A stretch of 40,234 nucleotides of DNA from Acidobacteria bacterium 28-9 (GCA_002050355.1 MWYY01000056.1:1-40234); one strand, 5' to 3'; counted from the stretch's first letter, positions 8,561 through 18,479 are shown. Made by a program: numbers and translations. Notes: generated from the sequence alone by a model not told the origin.

Positions 8561-9577
8561 ATGTCCTTACAATACGAAAAATCTGAAGAAGAAGATGACG
8601 CACCGCAGCTTACGCCCGAAGAATTTCTGAAAAATCAGAAAACGGCGATACGCCGAAGGTCTCTCTGGTTTCTGGCGTTCGGAGTTTTGATAACCGTTTT
8701 TCTTTTGTTCGAGTTAGCTGCCGGATTCGTTACAATCGAAGAATTGTTTCGCAGCATTTTCTTTATTCTCGGCTTGTTCGGTTTGACGGGCGGCATTTGG
8801 GGAATTTATTACGCGAAAAAACTGTCGCTCAAAGATTTGATTCCATCGCCCGAAGCGACTAATTTTATTCGGCAGGGACAACTGACGAAACCTTTTTATT
8901 CGTATATTTTAGTCGGCTGCCTTGTCGTCGTTTCGATTTTCCAACTTTTGACCGAAAGTGCAGTGTCAATTCTCGATGTCGGCGATAAGTCGGCGGAGAT
9001 TGCCGGTCTGGTCAAACCGCTTGTTCTGAAAGGCGAATACTGGCGGCTTTTGACGGCGGCGACTTTGCACGGATTTTTCCCGCTCCATCTTTATTTTAAC
9101 GCGCAGGCGCTTTACGGCTTCGGCAATTTAATCGAACGCCTTTCAAATCGCGCGCATCTGGCGACGGTTTTTCTGCTGGCGGCAATCGGCGGCGGGTTGT
9201 TCAGCTTGTTTTTTATGCCCGATGTTATCTCGATTGGCGCATCGGGCGGAATTATGGGTTTGATCGGATATTTGGCGGTTTACGGTTATCGCCGCAAACG
9301 GCAATTACCGCCTGATTTTCTGAAAAGTATGCTGATAAATATTGGATTTATCACCGCTTTCGGAATCGTCGCTTATCAGATTGTCGATAATTTCGGACAT
9401 CTCGGCGGACTCGTTACCGGCGCGATTTACGGACTTGTCCAAATTCCAAAAGATTTGCACAAAAATCCGCGCCAAGTCAGTGCAACGGCAGAAATCTCCG
9501 GTTTGATTGCGCTCGGCATTTTTATTTTCACCTGTATCTTGAGCGTTTTGTTATTAATGAAATTCGTAAAACTTTAG
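8561..9577 (+). CDS. rhomboid family intramembrane serine protease
   Basis: 338 residues with two extra N-terminal hydrophobic segments (about 35-55 and 60-85) before the six-helix rhomboid core. The catalytic dyad is Ser228 in GASGG and His280 in NFGHLGG. The first core loop shows the usual WR at 161-162, and Asn180 in HLYFN contributes the oxyanion site. Rhomboids cut transmembrane helices of client proteins within the membrane; the client here is unknown. The polar N-terminus (acidic, about 30 residues) is cytosolic by prediction. Confidence 0.9.
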   Translation: MSLQYEKSEEEDDAPQLTPEEFLKNQKTAIRRRSLWFLAFGVLITVFLLFELAAGFVTIEELFRSIFFILGLFGLTGGIWGIYYAKKLSLKDLIPSPEATNFIRQGQLTKPFYSYILVGCLVVVSIFQLLTESAVSILDVGDKSAEIAGLVKPLVLKGEYWRLLTAATLHGFFPLHLYFNAQALYGFGNLIERLSNRAHLATVFLLAAIGGGLFSLFFMPDVISIGASGGIMGLIGYLAVYGYRRKRQLPPDFLKSMLINIGFITAFGIVAYQIVDNFGHLGGLVTGAIYGLVQIPKDLHKNPRQVSATAEISGLIALGIFIFTCILSVLLLMKFVKL

Positions 9578-9627
9578 TTACAAAGCACAATAGTTTTACA
9601 ATCTGTATTCTGAAATTCGGAAATTGT

Positions 9628-10254
9628 ATGAGAGTTCGCATTCACCAGCACGTTAATCCGCTTGCGCCGTTTTACCGAATTTTGCCGCAGCCGTTTGAGA
9701 TTGAAAAGGCTTTTGCCCGCCCGAAACTGCCTCTATTTCTCGACATCGGCAGCGCGCGCGGCAGATTTTTGTTAAAAATGGCTGAACTCGAACCGCAATG
9801 GAATTTTCTCGGTGTGGAAATTCGCGAGCCGCTCGTTGGCGAAGCAAACCGGTTGGCGGCTGAAAAAGATTTGATTAATCTGCGTTACGAATTTTGCAAC
9901 GCGAGCCTTGCGCTCGACAAATTGCTCAAAGAATTGCCCGCCAACGTTTTGCAAACAGTTACCGTTCAATTTCCCGACCCGTGGTATAAAAAGCGCCACG
10001 CCAAACGCCGGATGGTCAACGAAAATATAGTCGAAACTGTTGTCAAACACTTGAAAATTTCCGGCAAAATCTTTGTTCAAACTGACGTTGATTTTCTGGC
10101 GGACGAGATGTTCACGGTTTTTCGTAAAAATGTGAACCTGCGCGAGATTGAAACTGCCGAAAATCCTTTCTCCGTAAAAACCGAAAGGGAAATCGCCGTC
10201 GAAGAAAAAAGTCTGCCGATTTACAGGAGAATTTTTGAAAAACTAAATTTTTGA
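9628..10254 (+). CDS. trmB: tRNA (guanine-N7-)-methyltransferase
   Basis: 208 residues of the TrmB family, which methylates G46 in the tRNA variable loop with S-adenosylmethionine. The SAM-binding loop is LDIGSARGRFLL and the family signature FPDPWYKKRHAKRRMV is present, as is the C-terminal FSVKTERE box (usually FxTxYE, here variant). Starts 50 bases after the rhomboid gene on the same strand. Its last 12 bases overlap the convergent desaturase gene. Confidence 0.92.
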   Translation: MRVRIHQHVNPLAPFYRILPQPFEIEKAFARPKLPLFLDIGSARGRFLLKMAELEPQWNFLGVEIREPLVGEANRLAAEKDLINLRYEFCNASLALDKLLKELPANVLQTVTVQFPDPWYKKRHAKRRMVNENIVETVVKHLKISGKIFVQTDVDFLADEMFTVFRKNVNLREIETAENPFSVKTEREIAVEEKSLPIYRRIFEKLNF

Positions 10255-11076
10255 AGTTTGCTGTAGAACAATCTCGCCGATTTTATCGCTCACCTTGGTT
10301 ATGCCTTGAAAACCCGGTAGATTTTGTATTCTTTGCGTAACGTTTTTGTCAATCCATTCAAGTCCGTCTTTGCCGCTGAAAAGCGTGACAATCGTGTAAT
10401 CGGATTCGGTTTTCGGTTTCGCGCCGCTGCCGACCGGAGTCCAGAAGTTTCCGACAATAAATCTGGCTAATTTTTGAGAAAATTCGGAATTTCTTAATTC
10501 AAGCCGCGCTATGCTTCTGTAAAAATGCGTGTGCGCCGATTCTTCACGGATGATGCCTTGTAAGATTTCGGTCAAAACCGGGTGATTCGCAAGTTCTGCC
10601 AAACGGCGATAACCCTGCGTCGTAGACATTTCGTGAATCGCGCCGAAAGTCATATGAGTAGCCGTAAATTTTTTGCCGACAAGATTTGTCAGAGAAGTTA
10701 TCAGGTAATTATTAACGGTATAAAAGCGCGAAACGGCTCGTCTGACCTGTGTCTGCCATTTTTCGTCGGTTTCAATTCCGGCTTCGTTCAGAAAACGATT
10801 TAAGATTTCGCCGTGCGTCTGCTCTTCGTTGCTCCAACGCTCCATAAACTTGCTAATAATCGGGTCTTTGCCTGTCGGAGTGCGGCGCAGCTCTTCGTAA
10901 TACATATCGGTTAAGGCTTCGACATCGCGCATATACAGCAAAACCGGCACTAATTTTTCGTCGAGCGGGTATTTTTTTATATCTTGCCAGGCGATTCGGT
11001 CAATAAATTCTTTGGTCAAAGTTCTGGGTTGTTTTTCATACCAATCGAGAACATCTTTTTTCGTTTCAAAACTCAT
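10243..11076 (-). CDS. acyl-ACP desaturase-like di-iron protein
   Basis: 277 residues of the soluble, ferritin-like fatty-acid desaturase type 2 family. The di-iron ligand set is visible: Glu53, the pair Glu85/His88 (EEQTH), Glu149, and the pair Glu179/His182 (EESAH). The family introduces a double bond into acyl chains on acyl carrier protein using oxygen and reduced ferredoxin. The protein is shorter than plant stearoyl-ACP desaturases (no transit peptide) and close to actinobacterial DesA-like proteins. Chain length and position specificity cannot be read. Confidence 0.85.
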   Translation of the reverse strand: MSFETKKDVLDWYEKQPRTLTKEFIDRIAWQDIKKYPLDEKLVPVLLYMRDVEALTDMYYEELRRTPTGKDPIISKFMERWSNEEQTHGEILNRFLNEAGIETDEKWQTQVRRAVSRFYTVNNYLITSLTNLVGKKFTATHMTFGAIHEMSTTQGYRRLAELANHPVLTEILQGIIREESAHTHFYRSIARLELRNSEFSQKLARFIVGNFWTPVGSGAKPKTESDYTIVTLFSGKDGLEWIDKNVTQRIQNLPGFQGITKVSDKIGEIVLQQTSKI

Positions 11077-11477
11077 AATCTTTTTTCTCTGTAAATTTTA
11101 TTCGCCGCGAGACGTTTTTCAGATGCGAAACAAAACCGAGAAATTTATGCACAAGAGTTTTGACTTGTGAAATTTCAAGACGCTTCGGAAGATTTTCGAC
11201 CCAAGCCTTTTTTGCGTGATTAATGCTGAAATCGCTTGTGAAATCCGATAGATTTACGGTTTAATAATAACAACTTTCTTATCAGGCAATTTTTGCAAGT
11301 ATCGGTATCGCTCCGAAGAGAATAATCACCAAAACAAATTTTCGGATTTGTGAGATGTTTCCGTAAAAATCAATAAAATTAATTCTTGGTTTTATCTCTT
11401 ATTGATTTGATTTCTAGCCGCGCCGATTTTATAGTTAGCGATTTCAGGTTTTCCGAAATTAAATAATTTTTTAGAAA
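11077..11477. other. 401-bp intergenic region, no supported gene
   Basis: Lies between the divergently transcribed desaturase and murI and must hold both promoters. It is AT-rich. A minus-strand stretch around 11283-11370 is open and hydrophobic at its end (FVLVIILFGAIPILAKIA then stop) but has no credible start codon or ribosome site, so it is at best a gene remnant. No terminator or RNA was recognised. Confidence 0.4.
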
Positions 11478-12344
11478 ATGCTTGTCTTCAATCAACAGCC
11501 AATCGGGATTTTTGACTCGGGCGTCGGCGGTTTAACCGTCTATCGCGCGCTGCACGAAAAGCTGCGAGGCGAGCGGTTTGTTTATCTGGGCGACACGGCG
11601 CGCGTTCCATACGGCACGAAATCGTTGGCGACGGTTGAACGTTACGCGATAGAAAATTCACAGTTTCTCGCTGCTCGCGGCATAAAACTTCTGGTCGTCG
11701 CCTGCAACACTGCGTCGGCTCTTGCGCTGCCGAAAATCCGCGAGAAAATCGGCGTCGAAGTTGTCGGCGTCATCGGACCCGGCGCGCGCAAAGCTGTCCG
11801 GCTGACAAATGACCGAGCAAATCCGCGTATCGGCGTAATTGCAACCGAAGCAACCGTGCAAAGCCATGCTTATTCGGAAGCGATAAGAAAAGCGAGCGCG
11901 CGCGCGGAAATTCTCGAAACGCCTTGTCCGCTTTTCGTGTCTCTGGCGGAAGAAAATTGGACAGACGAGCCGGAAACTCGTTCAATTGCCCGAAAATACC
12001 TGCAGAAAATCGTCGAAAAAAATGTCGATGCGCTCGTTTTGGGCTGCACGCATTATCCGATTTTGCGCCGCGTCATACAGAAAACAGTCGGCGAAAATGT
12101 TATGCTCGTCGATTCGGGCGAAGCGACCGCCGAAGAAGTGGAAAACATATTGAATGAAAAAAATCTGGCAAACGACCATCCGCCGAAACACGCAGGCGAG
12201 CGGCAATTGTGCGACGATTTAGACCATTTTTACGTAACTGACGCGGCGGAACGTTTCGCGCGCGTCGCGGAAAGATTTCTCGGCGTAAAGCCCGCGAAAT
12301 TGGAAGCAGTTGAAGTTTTCGGATTAGACAAATTAAACGAATAA
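11478..12344 (+). CDS. murI: glutamate racemase
   Basis: 288 residues. Converts L- to D-glutamate for peptidoglycan. The two catalytic cysteines are Cys76 in ACNTAS and Cys190 in GCTHYP; Asp13 in FDSGVGGLTVY and the YLGDTARVPYG segment complete the active site. A start at ATG 11478 places the FDSG motif at the usual distance. The ribosome site is weak (AT-rich leader TTTTTTAGAAA). The gene is followed at once by an inverted repeat and then by rph on the same strand. Confidence 0.95.
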   Translation: MLVFNQQPIGIFDSGVGGLTVYRALHEKLRGERFVYLGDTARVPYGTKSLATVERYAIENSQFLAARGIKLLVVACNTASALALPKIREKIGVEVVGVIGPGARKAVRLTNDRANPRIGVIATEATVQSHAYSEAIRKASARAEILETPCPLFVSLAEENWTDEPETRSIARKYLQKIVEKNVDALVLGCTHYPILRRVIQKTVGENVMLVDSGEATAEEVENILNEKNLANDHPPKHAGERQLCDDLDHFYVTDAAERFARVAERFLGVKPAKLEAVEVFGLDKLNE

Positions 12345-12424
12345 TTAACCGCAGATAAAAACAAGATGAAAACAAATAAAGTCAATATATTTATCATCAA
12401 AAATCCGCGTTTATCTGCTGTTAA
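12345..12424. repeat. intergenic inverted repeat of the CGCAGATAAA type
   Basis: Arms TTAACCGCAGATAAA (12345-12359) and TTTATCTGCTGTTAA (12410-12424) match at 14 of 15 positions in inverted orientation and enclose about 50 bases. The left arm begins directly after the murI stop codon. The same word occurs again at 23193-23220 and 23317-23330. Confidence 0.65.
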
Positions 12425-12436
12425 AATAAACCTAAA

Positions 12437-13156
12437 ATGAATTACACGCGAACAGACAACCGAACATTTGACCAGTTGAGAAACACGCGCATTACGCCCA
12501 ATGTTTCGCCTTACGCCGAAGGTTCGGCTTTAATCGAAGTCGGCGGCACGAAAGTTATCTGCACGGCGACGATTGAAGAGCGAGTTCCGCCGTTTTTGCG
12601 CAACAAAGGAACGGGCTGGGTTACAGCTGAATACGCGATGCTGCCGCGCGCCACGCACACGCGCACGAACCGCGAAACGCAGCGTCCATCGGGCAGAACA
12701 CAGGAAATTCAGCGTCTCATTGGTCGAAGTCTGCGCGCCGTCGTTGATTTAAAAATGCTCGGCGAGCGACAGATTTTTCTCGACTGCGACGTTCTGCAAG
12801 CCGACGGCGGCACGCGCACCGCTTCGATTACCGGCGCGTATGTCGCGCTTAATCTCGCCTGCAAACGCCTTTTATCGAAGGGAACTTTGAAAACTTCGCC
12901 GCTTCTCTCGGAAGTTGCGGCAGTTAGCGTCGGAATTATTGAAAACACACCGATTTTGGATTTGTGCTACACCGAAGATTCAAACGCCGAAGTCGATATG
13001 AACATCGTCTGCACGGGCGCGGGAAAATTCATCGAACTGCAAGGCACAGCCGAACGCGCGCCGTTCGACCGCGAGCAGATGAACGAAATGCTCGAACTGG
13101 CGGAAATAGGCGTCAACCAGCTTTTCGCAATTCAGCGTAACGCTTTAAACGGGTAA
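12437..13156 (+). CDS. rph: ribonuclease PH
   Basis: 239 residues, the usual length. A phosphate-dependent 3'-5' exonuclease that trims tRNA precursors and acts as a hexamer. Family features are the N-terminal [28 protein letters not shown], the basic RNA-binding stretch [19 protein letters not shown] and [16 protein letters not shown] containing the phosphate/metal-site residues. Complete C-terminus. Lies between murI and fabG on the same strand. Confidence 0.96.
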   Translation: MNYTRTDNRTFDQLRNTRITPNVSPYAEGSALIEVGGTKVICTATIEERVPPFLRNKGTGWVTAEYAMLPRATHTRTNRETQRPSGRTQEIQRLIGRSLRAVVDLKMLGERQIFLDCDVLQADGGTRTASITGAYVALNLACKRLLSKGTLKTSPLLSEVAAVSVGIIENTPILDLCYTEDSNAEVDMNIVCTGAGKFIELQGTAERAPFDREQMNEMLELAEIGVNQLFAIQRNALNG

Positions 13157-13180
13157 AGATACGGTATTAGATTGATATTT

Positions 13181-13936
13181 ATGAACGAAAAACAATTTGC
13201 GGAAAAATCGGCAATCGTTACGGGCGCAACGCGCGGCATCGGAAAAGCGATTGTTTTGGAACTGGCAAAACGCGGCGCGAATGTCGCTTTTAATTATGCG
13301 AAAAGTGCGGATGAAGCAGAGAAATTAAAAGCGGAAATTGAAAATTTAGGTGTGAAAGTTTTTGCGGTGCAGTGCGATGTGGCGGATACGGAAGCGTCAG
13401 CCGATTTTGTTAAACAAACGCAAGGCGCGTTCGGCACAGTTGATTTTTTGATAAACAACGCCGGAATAACACGCGACCAATTGATTTTGCGGATGAAGGA
13501 AGGCGACTGGGACGCCGTTATTGACACGAATTTGAAAGGCGCGTGGAATTTCTCGAAAGCTGTTCTAAGACCGATGATGAAAAATGAAACAGGCGGCGCG
13601 ATTTTGAATATCTCCTCAATCAGCGGCGTCGTCGGAATGCTCGGACAATCAAACTATTCGGCGTCAAAAGCCGGAATGATCGGGCTGACGAAAGCTCTGG
13701 CAAAAGAAGTTGCGAGCCGCAAAATCACGGTCAACGCGCTTGCGCTCGGCTTAATCGAAACCGAAATGGCAAGCGAGATGAACGCCGAATACCGCGCGAA
13801 AATTTTGGAAAGCATTCCGCTCAAACGTTTGGGAAATGTGCGGGAAGTTGCTGAAATAGCTTGCTTTATGCTGTCTGACGCGGCGCGTTACATTACCGGT
13901 CAAGTCATACAAGCCGACGGCGGTTTGGCTATGTGA
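13181..13936 (+). CDS. fabG: 3-oxoacyl-ACP reductase (SDR family)
   Basis: 251 residues from the ATG at 13181; a TTG three codons upstream (13172) is possible but less likely. NADPH-dependent reduction of 3-ketoacyl-ACP in fatty-acid elongation. Seen are the cofactor loop TGATRGIGKA, the NNAG motif, catalytic Ser in ISSISG, and the YSASK Tyr/Lys pair, plus the C-terminal ITGQVIQADGG typical of FabG. It is 24 bases after rph and likely cotranscribed. Not next to other fab genes, so another SDR specificity cannot be excluded. Confidence 0.88.
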   Translation: MNEKQFAEKSAIVTGATRGIGKAIVLELAKRGANVAFNYAKSADEAEKLKAEIENLGVKVFAVQCDVADTEASADFVKQTQGAFGTVDFLINNAGITRDQLILRMKEGDWDAVIDTNLKGAWNFSKAVLRPMMKNETGGAILNISSISGVVGMLGQSNYSASKAGMIGLTKALAKEVASRKITVNALALGLIETEMASEMNAEYRAKILESIPLKRLGNVREVAEIACFMLSDAARYITGQVIQADGGLAM

Positions 13937-14152
13937 GCCGATATTAAATTTATTTGAAATTGGAGAATTGTTTTTTATTTTCTAAAATCTTTTAACCTAC
14001 AAACCCTAATAATCCAACCGAATTTATTGAATTAAAAAAATATGTCCGACAAAGGCGCAAAACGCTTAAAAAAATAGCCGACACTTCTAACTCTTGCTTT
14101 ACCTTTTTATTAGTATATAAAGCAATTCCTCACGGAAAACAAAACTTTACCA

Positions 14153-14181
14153 TTCATATTGCTTATCAAATCAATTATAAT
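14153..14181 (+). promoter_or_regulatory. promoter candidate upstream of phenylalanine hydroxylase
   Basis: A perfect TATAAT at 14176-14181 is preceded at 17 bases by TTCATA (14153-14158, four of six consensus matches). It is 50 bases before the hydroxylase start. The remaining fabG-hydroxylase gap (13937-14152) is AT-rich with no supported gene. Confidence 0.4.
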
Positions 14182-14231
14182 AAGTAATCCGCAAAATTAT
14201 TTTTAAATTTGAATACGGGAGACGAGCCGAA

Positions 14232-15137
14232 ATGGAAAACCAAACCGCAACCCAAAAGATTGACGAACCTGCTTTTACTGGAAGTTCAAACAACAACCTT
14301 CCCGAATTTCGGGATATGAAGTTCGAGAAAATAAACCAGCTCGCGCTCGACCACCCGGGCGCGAACGATATGGCTTACCGCACGCGCCGCGATTATATCG
14401 CATCGCTTTCCAAGCGTTTCCGCGAAGACCCGGAACACAAAATCATCGATGTCGAATACACGCCGGAAGAACAACAAGTCTGGCAAATCGTGGCGACAAA
14501 ATTAGAAGAAATTCAGGCGAAACGCGCGTCTTCGTTTTATCTGGAAGCAAAAAAGAAACTAGGCATTTCGACCCGGCAGATTCCGCAATTATCAGAAATG
14601 AACCGGCGGTTGGGCGAGTTGACCGGCTTTCAACTTGCACCGATTGAAGGACTAGTCGAAACGCGCGGATTTTTAAGCTGGCTCGAACATCGCACGATGC
14701 TCTGCACCCAATATATCCGCCACACGTCGCGCCCGGAATACACGCCCGAACCCGACATCGTTCACGAAGCTATCGGTCATATTCCAAATTTTACGAATCC
14801 GGATTTCGCCGATTTTTCCCAATTCATCGGACGCGGCGCTCGTATCGCTTCGGATGAGCAATTGGAAGAACTCGGACGGCTTTACTGGTTTACAGTCGAA
14901 TTCGGTCTGGTCGAAGAAAACGGCGAATTAAAGGCTTACGGCGCGGGTTTATTATCCAGCTTCGGTGAACTCGAAAACGCTTTTACCGATAACGTCGAGC
15001 GTCGCCCGTTTGATTTGAATGAAGTTATTAACCAGGATTACGATTACTCCGATATGCAACCGATTCTATATGTCATTTCGTCCTACGCGGAACTGAAAGA
15101 GACGACACGCAAATATATCGAAAGTTTCGGTAAATAA
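14232..15137 (+). CDS. phhA: phenylalanine 4-monooxygenase (aromatic amino acid hydroxylase)
   Basis: 301 residues. Hydroxylates phenylalanine to tyrosine using tetrahydropterin, oxygen and non-haem iron. The iron-binding facial triad is His178 and His183 in [13 protein letters not shown] plus Glu223 in FTVEFGL. The segments [19 protein letters not shown] and [12 protein letters not shown] are family-typical although the first is divergent from the usual FPVT/FPAT form. It heads a loose aromatic-catabolism region with 4-hydroxyphenylpyruvate dioxygenase and homogentisate dioxygenase downstream. A GGGAG-like ribosome site precedes the ATG. Confidence 0.9.
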   Translation: MENQTATQKIDEPAFTGSSNNNLPEFRDMKFEKINQLALDHPGANDMAYRTRRDYIASLSKRFREDPEHKIIDVEYTPEEQQVWQIVATKLEEIQAKRASSFYLEAKKKLGISTRQIPQLSEMNRRLGELTGFQLAPIEGLVETRGFLSWLEHRTMLCTQYIRHTSRPEYTPEPDIVHEAIGHIPNFTNPDFADFSQFIGRGARIASDEQLEELGRLYWFTVEFGLVEENGELKAYGAGLLSSFGELENAFTDNVERRPFDLNEVINQDYDYSDMQPILYVISSYAELKETTRKYIESFGK

Positions 15138-15138
15138 A

Positions 15139-15540
15139 ATGGATGAAATCGAATATAAAACGAATGTTCCGATTGACGCGCAAAAAATAATCGAGCTTTA
15201 CCGCAGCGCCGGTTTGCCGCGCCCGATTGACGACGCGGCGCGAATCAAGAAAATGTTTGCTAATTCGAATTTAGTTATCAGTGCTTGGAAGGATTCAGAA
15301 TTAATCGGTATTTCACGTTCTTTGACAGATTTTTCGTGGTGCTGTTATCTGGCGGATTTAGCGGTCAGAAAAAATTTTCAAAAAGCTGGCGTCGGCAGAA
15401 AATTAGTTGAAATGACACGCGAAGCGGTGGGCGAAAATTCGATGGTTCTGCTTCTTTCCGTTCCCGGTGCGCTTGCTTATTATCCGAAAATTGGAATGGA
15501 AAAAGTTGAGAACGGTTTTATTTTTAATCGGAAGAATTGA
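15139..15540 (+). CDS. GNAT family N-acetyltransferase
   Basis: 133 residues. The acetyl-CoA-binding motif A is clear: CYLADLAVRKNFQKAGVGRKLVE, with the RxxGxG-like QKAGVG loop. The C-terminal part (LLSVPGALAYYPKIGMEK) is typical of small GNAT proteins. Starts one base after the hydroxylase stop, so translation is probably coupled. The acceptor substrate is unknown. Confidence 0.85.
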   Translation: MDEIEYKTNVPIDAQKIIELYRSAGLPRPIDDAARIKKMFANSNLVISAWKDSELIGISRSLTDFSWCCYLADLAVRKNFQKAGVGRKLVEMTREAVGENSMVLLLSVPGALAYYPKIGMEKVENGFIFNRKN

Positions 15541-15674
15541 TTTATGCCTTTTAGAGCGTGAACAATTTTGCTTCTTATTTGTCTGACGGTTTTGTTTGCG
15601 TCTTTTAACGCGGTGCAAGAAAATTTTATTTAATCATTTGGTGTGAGAAAATAATTATTTACACGGAGAAAATT

Positions 15675-16183
15675 ATGAAAAAATTAAGTGCTAGCCTAAT
15701 TGTTGCAGTTTCAGCATTTTTAATTGGTGTAGCATTAACTTGGGTCTGCTTTTACTTCGTTTTTCCAAAAATCTCAACAATCGAAACAAGCTCGCAATTT
15801 GGTAATAAATCTGCGGATTTGGAAGTGAACTTTAAGCGAATTGTTAAAATGAAAACATTTATACTGCGGAATTTGAAGTTGTAAACAATAGTCCACAAGA
15901 TGTGTATTTTATGGGTTATTCTAAAAATCAAATCTGCGGCTTTAATTTCAAAAATGTGGAAGGTCTTGTTAGTTCACAATTAATTAAATTTGACTATTCT
16001 TCCTGCAGTTGCGGAACAGGTCTGCAAAAGAATTATTTAGCTTTAGGAGAAAAGACATCTTTTGAAATTACTGTTCCTGACAAAAGAAAGGAAGTTTTTC
16101 AAGTAGGATTTGATTTTTATACAAAAAATGACCGTCAATTTACGCTTTGGAGCGAAAACATTTCAGAAAAAGAAAATAAATAA
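15675..16183 (+). pseudogene. hypothetical membrane-anchored protein broken by a -1 frameshift
   Basis: Two open frames that read as one protein. The first (from ATG 15675, ribosome site GGAG) gives an N-terminal transmembrane segment at about residues 8-31 and then ELEVNFKRIVK-like sequence before a stop at 15882-15884. From the A run at 15846-15849 the other frame continues smoothly (NENIYTAEFEVVNNSPQDVY...) to a stop at 16183. One extra A would restore a protein of about 169 residues with a CSCGTG motif and a beta-rich, NEAT/DUF-like soluble domain that I cannot assign. Either a real inactivating deletion or a sequencing error in a homopolymer. Confidence 0.65.
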
Positions 16184-16197
16184 AATTTGAGGCAATT

Positions 16198-17307
16198 ATG
16201 ACAGACCAAAAAAATCCTTTAGGCTTAAAAAAAATACATCACGTCGAGTTTTACGTCGGCAACGCCAAACAAGCTGAGTTTTATTATCGGAAGGCGTTCG
16301 GCTTTTCGCGCCTTGCGTATTCGGGACTTGAGACAGGGAATCGAGAGACGGCTTCGTATGTCGTGCGGCAGAGTCGTGCGGCGTTTGTTTTGACGACGCC
16401 GCTGTCGGGCGAACACGCGGGAAGCGAGCATATCAGGCAGCACGGCGACGGCGTTTATGATATTGCGTTTCAGGTCGAGGACGCCGATTTTGCGTTTGCC
16501 GAAGCTGTCAGACGCGGCGCGCAATCGGCGATTGAGCCGTATGATATGACGGACGAAAACGGCAGCGTGCGGCGGGCGGCGATTCGGACTTACGGCGACA
16601 CGATTCACTCGTTTATTTCTTATAACAACAATAACGGACACAATTACAGCGGCGTTTTTCTTCCCGGTTTTACCGAGCAGCAAATCGCGGGCGAAGATGT
16701 CGGCATCGTGCTGGTTGACCATATGGTCGGGAACGTCGAACTCGGCAAAATGGAAACGTGGTGCAATTATTACCGCGACGTGATGGGTTTCGAGCGTTAC
16801 ATCACGTTTGACGATGAAGATATTTCAACCGAATATTCGGCGCTGATGTCAATCGTGATGTCGGACGGCGGACACAACATCAAATTCCCCATAAACGAAC
16901 CGGCGGAAGGCAAGCGCAAAAGCCAGATTCAGGAATATCTCGACTACTACAAAACGCCCGGCGTCCAGCACGTCGCGCTGCTGTGCAAAGACATCATTTC
17001 AACCGTCGGAAAATTACAGGCGAACGGCGTCGATTTCCTGCGCGTTCCCGATTCGTATTACGCCGAAATCCCGGCGCGTATCGGCGAGATTGACGAAAAC
17101 ATCGAAGATTTAAAACGCCTCGGAATTCTCGTTGACCGCGACGAAGAAGGTTATCTATTACAAATCTTCAGCAAAAACACCCAAGACCGCCCGACCGTTT
17201 TCTTTGAAATTTTGCAAAGAAAAGGCTGCAAAGGCTTCGGCAAAGGAAATTTCAAAGCGTTATTTGTTTCTATTGAAGAAGAACAAGCGAAACGCGGGAA
17301 TTTATGA
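16198..17307 (+). CDS. hppD: 4-hydroxyphenylpyruvate dioxygenase
   Basis: 369 residues. Converts 4-hydroxyphenylpyruvate to homogentisate in tyrosine breakdown. The iron ligands are His175 (VDHMVGNV), His258 (GVQHVALL) and Glu337 (FFEILQR), all intact. The two vicinal-oxygen-chelate halves and the C-terminal [14 protein letters not shown] signature are present. Start ATG has GAGG upstream. Lies 14 bases after the frameshifted gene. Works between the hydroxylase at 14232 and homogentisate dioxygenase at 19275. Confidence 0.96.
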   Translation: MTDQKNPLGLKKIHHVEFYVGNAKQAEFYYRKAFGFSRLAYSGLETGNRETASYVVRQSRAAFVLTTPLSGEHAGSEHIRQHGDGVYDIAFQVEDADFAFAEAVRRGAQSAIEPYDMTDENGSVRRAAIRTYGDTIHSFISYNNNNGHNYSGVFLPGFTEQQIAGEDVGIVLVDHMVGNVELGKMETWCNYYRDVMGFERYITFDDEDISTEYSALMSIVMSDGGHNIKFPINEPAEGKRKSQIQEYLDYYKTPGVQHVALLCKDIISTVGKLQANGVDFLRVPDSYYAEIPARIGEIDENIEDLKRLGILVDRDEEGYLLQIFSKNTQDRPTVFFEILQRKGCKGFGKGNFKALFVSIEEEQAKRGNL

Positions 17308-17406
17308 GAATTTTTAGCCGTGAATAATAATTGAGCAGAAAGGTTTTCGCTCAATAATAAGTTGGATGCTTATGGTTATAAGGAACATTTTTGTTTGCGA
17401 AACATT

Positions 17407-18396
17407 ATGCAAATAGTTAGCAGTTCAATAATTTTAATTATTCTCTTTACAATTTCTATTTGCGCTCAGGAAAAGAAACAAGAACCGTGCGAGTTACATC
17501 AAATAGAAGTGAATGGCAAAGCTGGATATATCGATGCTACGGGCAAAGTAATTGTCGAATCTCGTTTTGATTATAATTATCCGTTTTACGACGGTTTAGG
17601 TGCGGTCGAAAGTAACGGGAAATGGGGTTATGTTGATTGTGCGGGAAAATTAGTCATTCCTTTGACACTACCAAATGCTTACTATTTTGCTGATGGTTTA
17701 GTTCGCATCAAAATAAACGAAAAGTATGGCTTCATAGATAAAACAGGACAAGTTGTTATCAAACCTCAGTTTGATTCCGCTTGGATGTTTTCCGAAGGAT
17801 TAGCGGATGTGGTTATAAACGGTAAAGCTGGTTACATTGATAAAACTGGTAAGTTGGTAATTCCACCGAAATTTGATGACGCACATTCGTTTTCCGAAGG
17901 TTTAGCCCAAGTAATCGTTAATAATAAAGAATTTTATATAAACAAAGCTGGAGAAATTGCAATCCATTTTCCTAAAACTGTAACACTAATTGATATTTTT
18001 TTTTCGGAAGGACTTGCAGCCGTAAGAGTAGGAGAAAAATGGGGCTTTGTTGACAAGTCAGGAAGGTTTGCAATTCAACCCCAATTTGATGACCCGAACG
18101 AGTTTCACGAAGGTTTAGCCGTCGTTAAGTATAACGGTTATGACGGTTATATTGATAAAACTGGTAAAATTGTCATTCAGCCTAAATATGATTCAGCATA
18201 TGGCTTTTCTAAAGGTTTGGCTAGAGTTTGGGTAAAAGGTAAATATGGTTACATTGATAAATCTGGAAAATTTGTAGTTAAACCAATTTTTAACTTGGCT
18301 TGGGGATTTTCTGGCGGCGTCGCAATGGTTATGGTAGATGACAAAAAGGGCTACATAAATCATAAAGGCGAATACGTTTGGCAACCTACTAAGTAA
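17407..18396 (+). CDS. secreted WG-repeat protein
   Basis: 329 residues from ATG 17407, which opens a clear signal peptide (MQIVSSSIILIILFTISICA). An upstream TTG at 17362 would add 15 residues ahead of it and hide the signal. The mature part is about eight WG-type repeats of roughly 40 residues, each with the pattern G-Y/F-I/V-D-K-T/S-G-K followed by P-x-F-D and F-x-x-G-L-A. Such repeats form a beta-propeller-like or solenoid binding surface. Function unknown. The AT-richer codon use differs from the flanking catabolic genes. Confidence 0.85.
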   Translation: MQIVSSSIILIILFTISICAQEKKQEPCELHQIEVNGKAGYIDATGKVIVESRFDYNYPFYDGLGAVESNGKWGYVDCAGKLVIPLTLPNAYYFADGLVRIKINEKYGFIDKTGQVVIKPQFDSAWMFSEGLADVVINGKAGYIDKTGKLVIPPKFDDAHSFSEGLAQVIVNNKEFYINKAGEIAIHFPKTVTLIDIFFSEGLAAVRVGEKWGFVDKSGRFAIQPQFDDPNEFHEGLAVVKYNGYDGYIDKTGKIVIQPKYDSAYGFSKGLARVWVKGKYGYIDKSGKFVVKPIFNLAWGFSGGVAMVMVDDKKGYINHKGEYVWQPTK

Positions 18397-18430
18397 CAAT
18401 AAGCACACAATCTAGTAGTTATTGTGTTAT

Positions 18431-18474
18431 TCGCGGCAAAATAAAATATGCAAACCGAAACGCTCAAAAATCCA
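18431..18474 (+). repeat. left copy of an imperfect direct repeat flanking the DUF6934 module
   Basis: The stretch TCGCGGCAAAATAAAATATG... to about 18474 recurs at 19102-19145 with roughly 80 percent identity. It contains a tiny 11-codon frame (ATG 18448, MQTETLKNPII) whose TGA overlaps the ATG at 18480. Confidence 0.55.
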
Positions 18475-18479
18475 ATCAT

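Noticed and set aside
15840..15856. Programmed -1 frameshift in the broken hypothetical gene
   Set aside because: The sequence around the A run does not form a slippery X-XXY-YYZ heptamer in the right frame and no clear downstream structure was seen, so indel or error is more likely.
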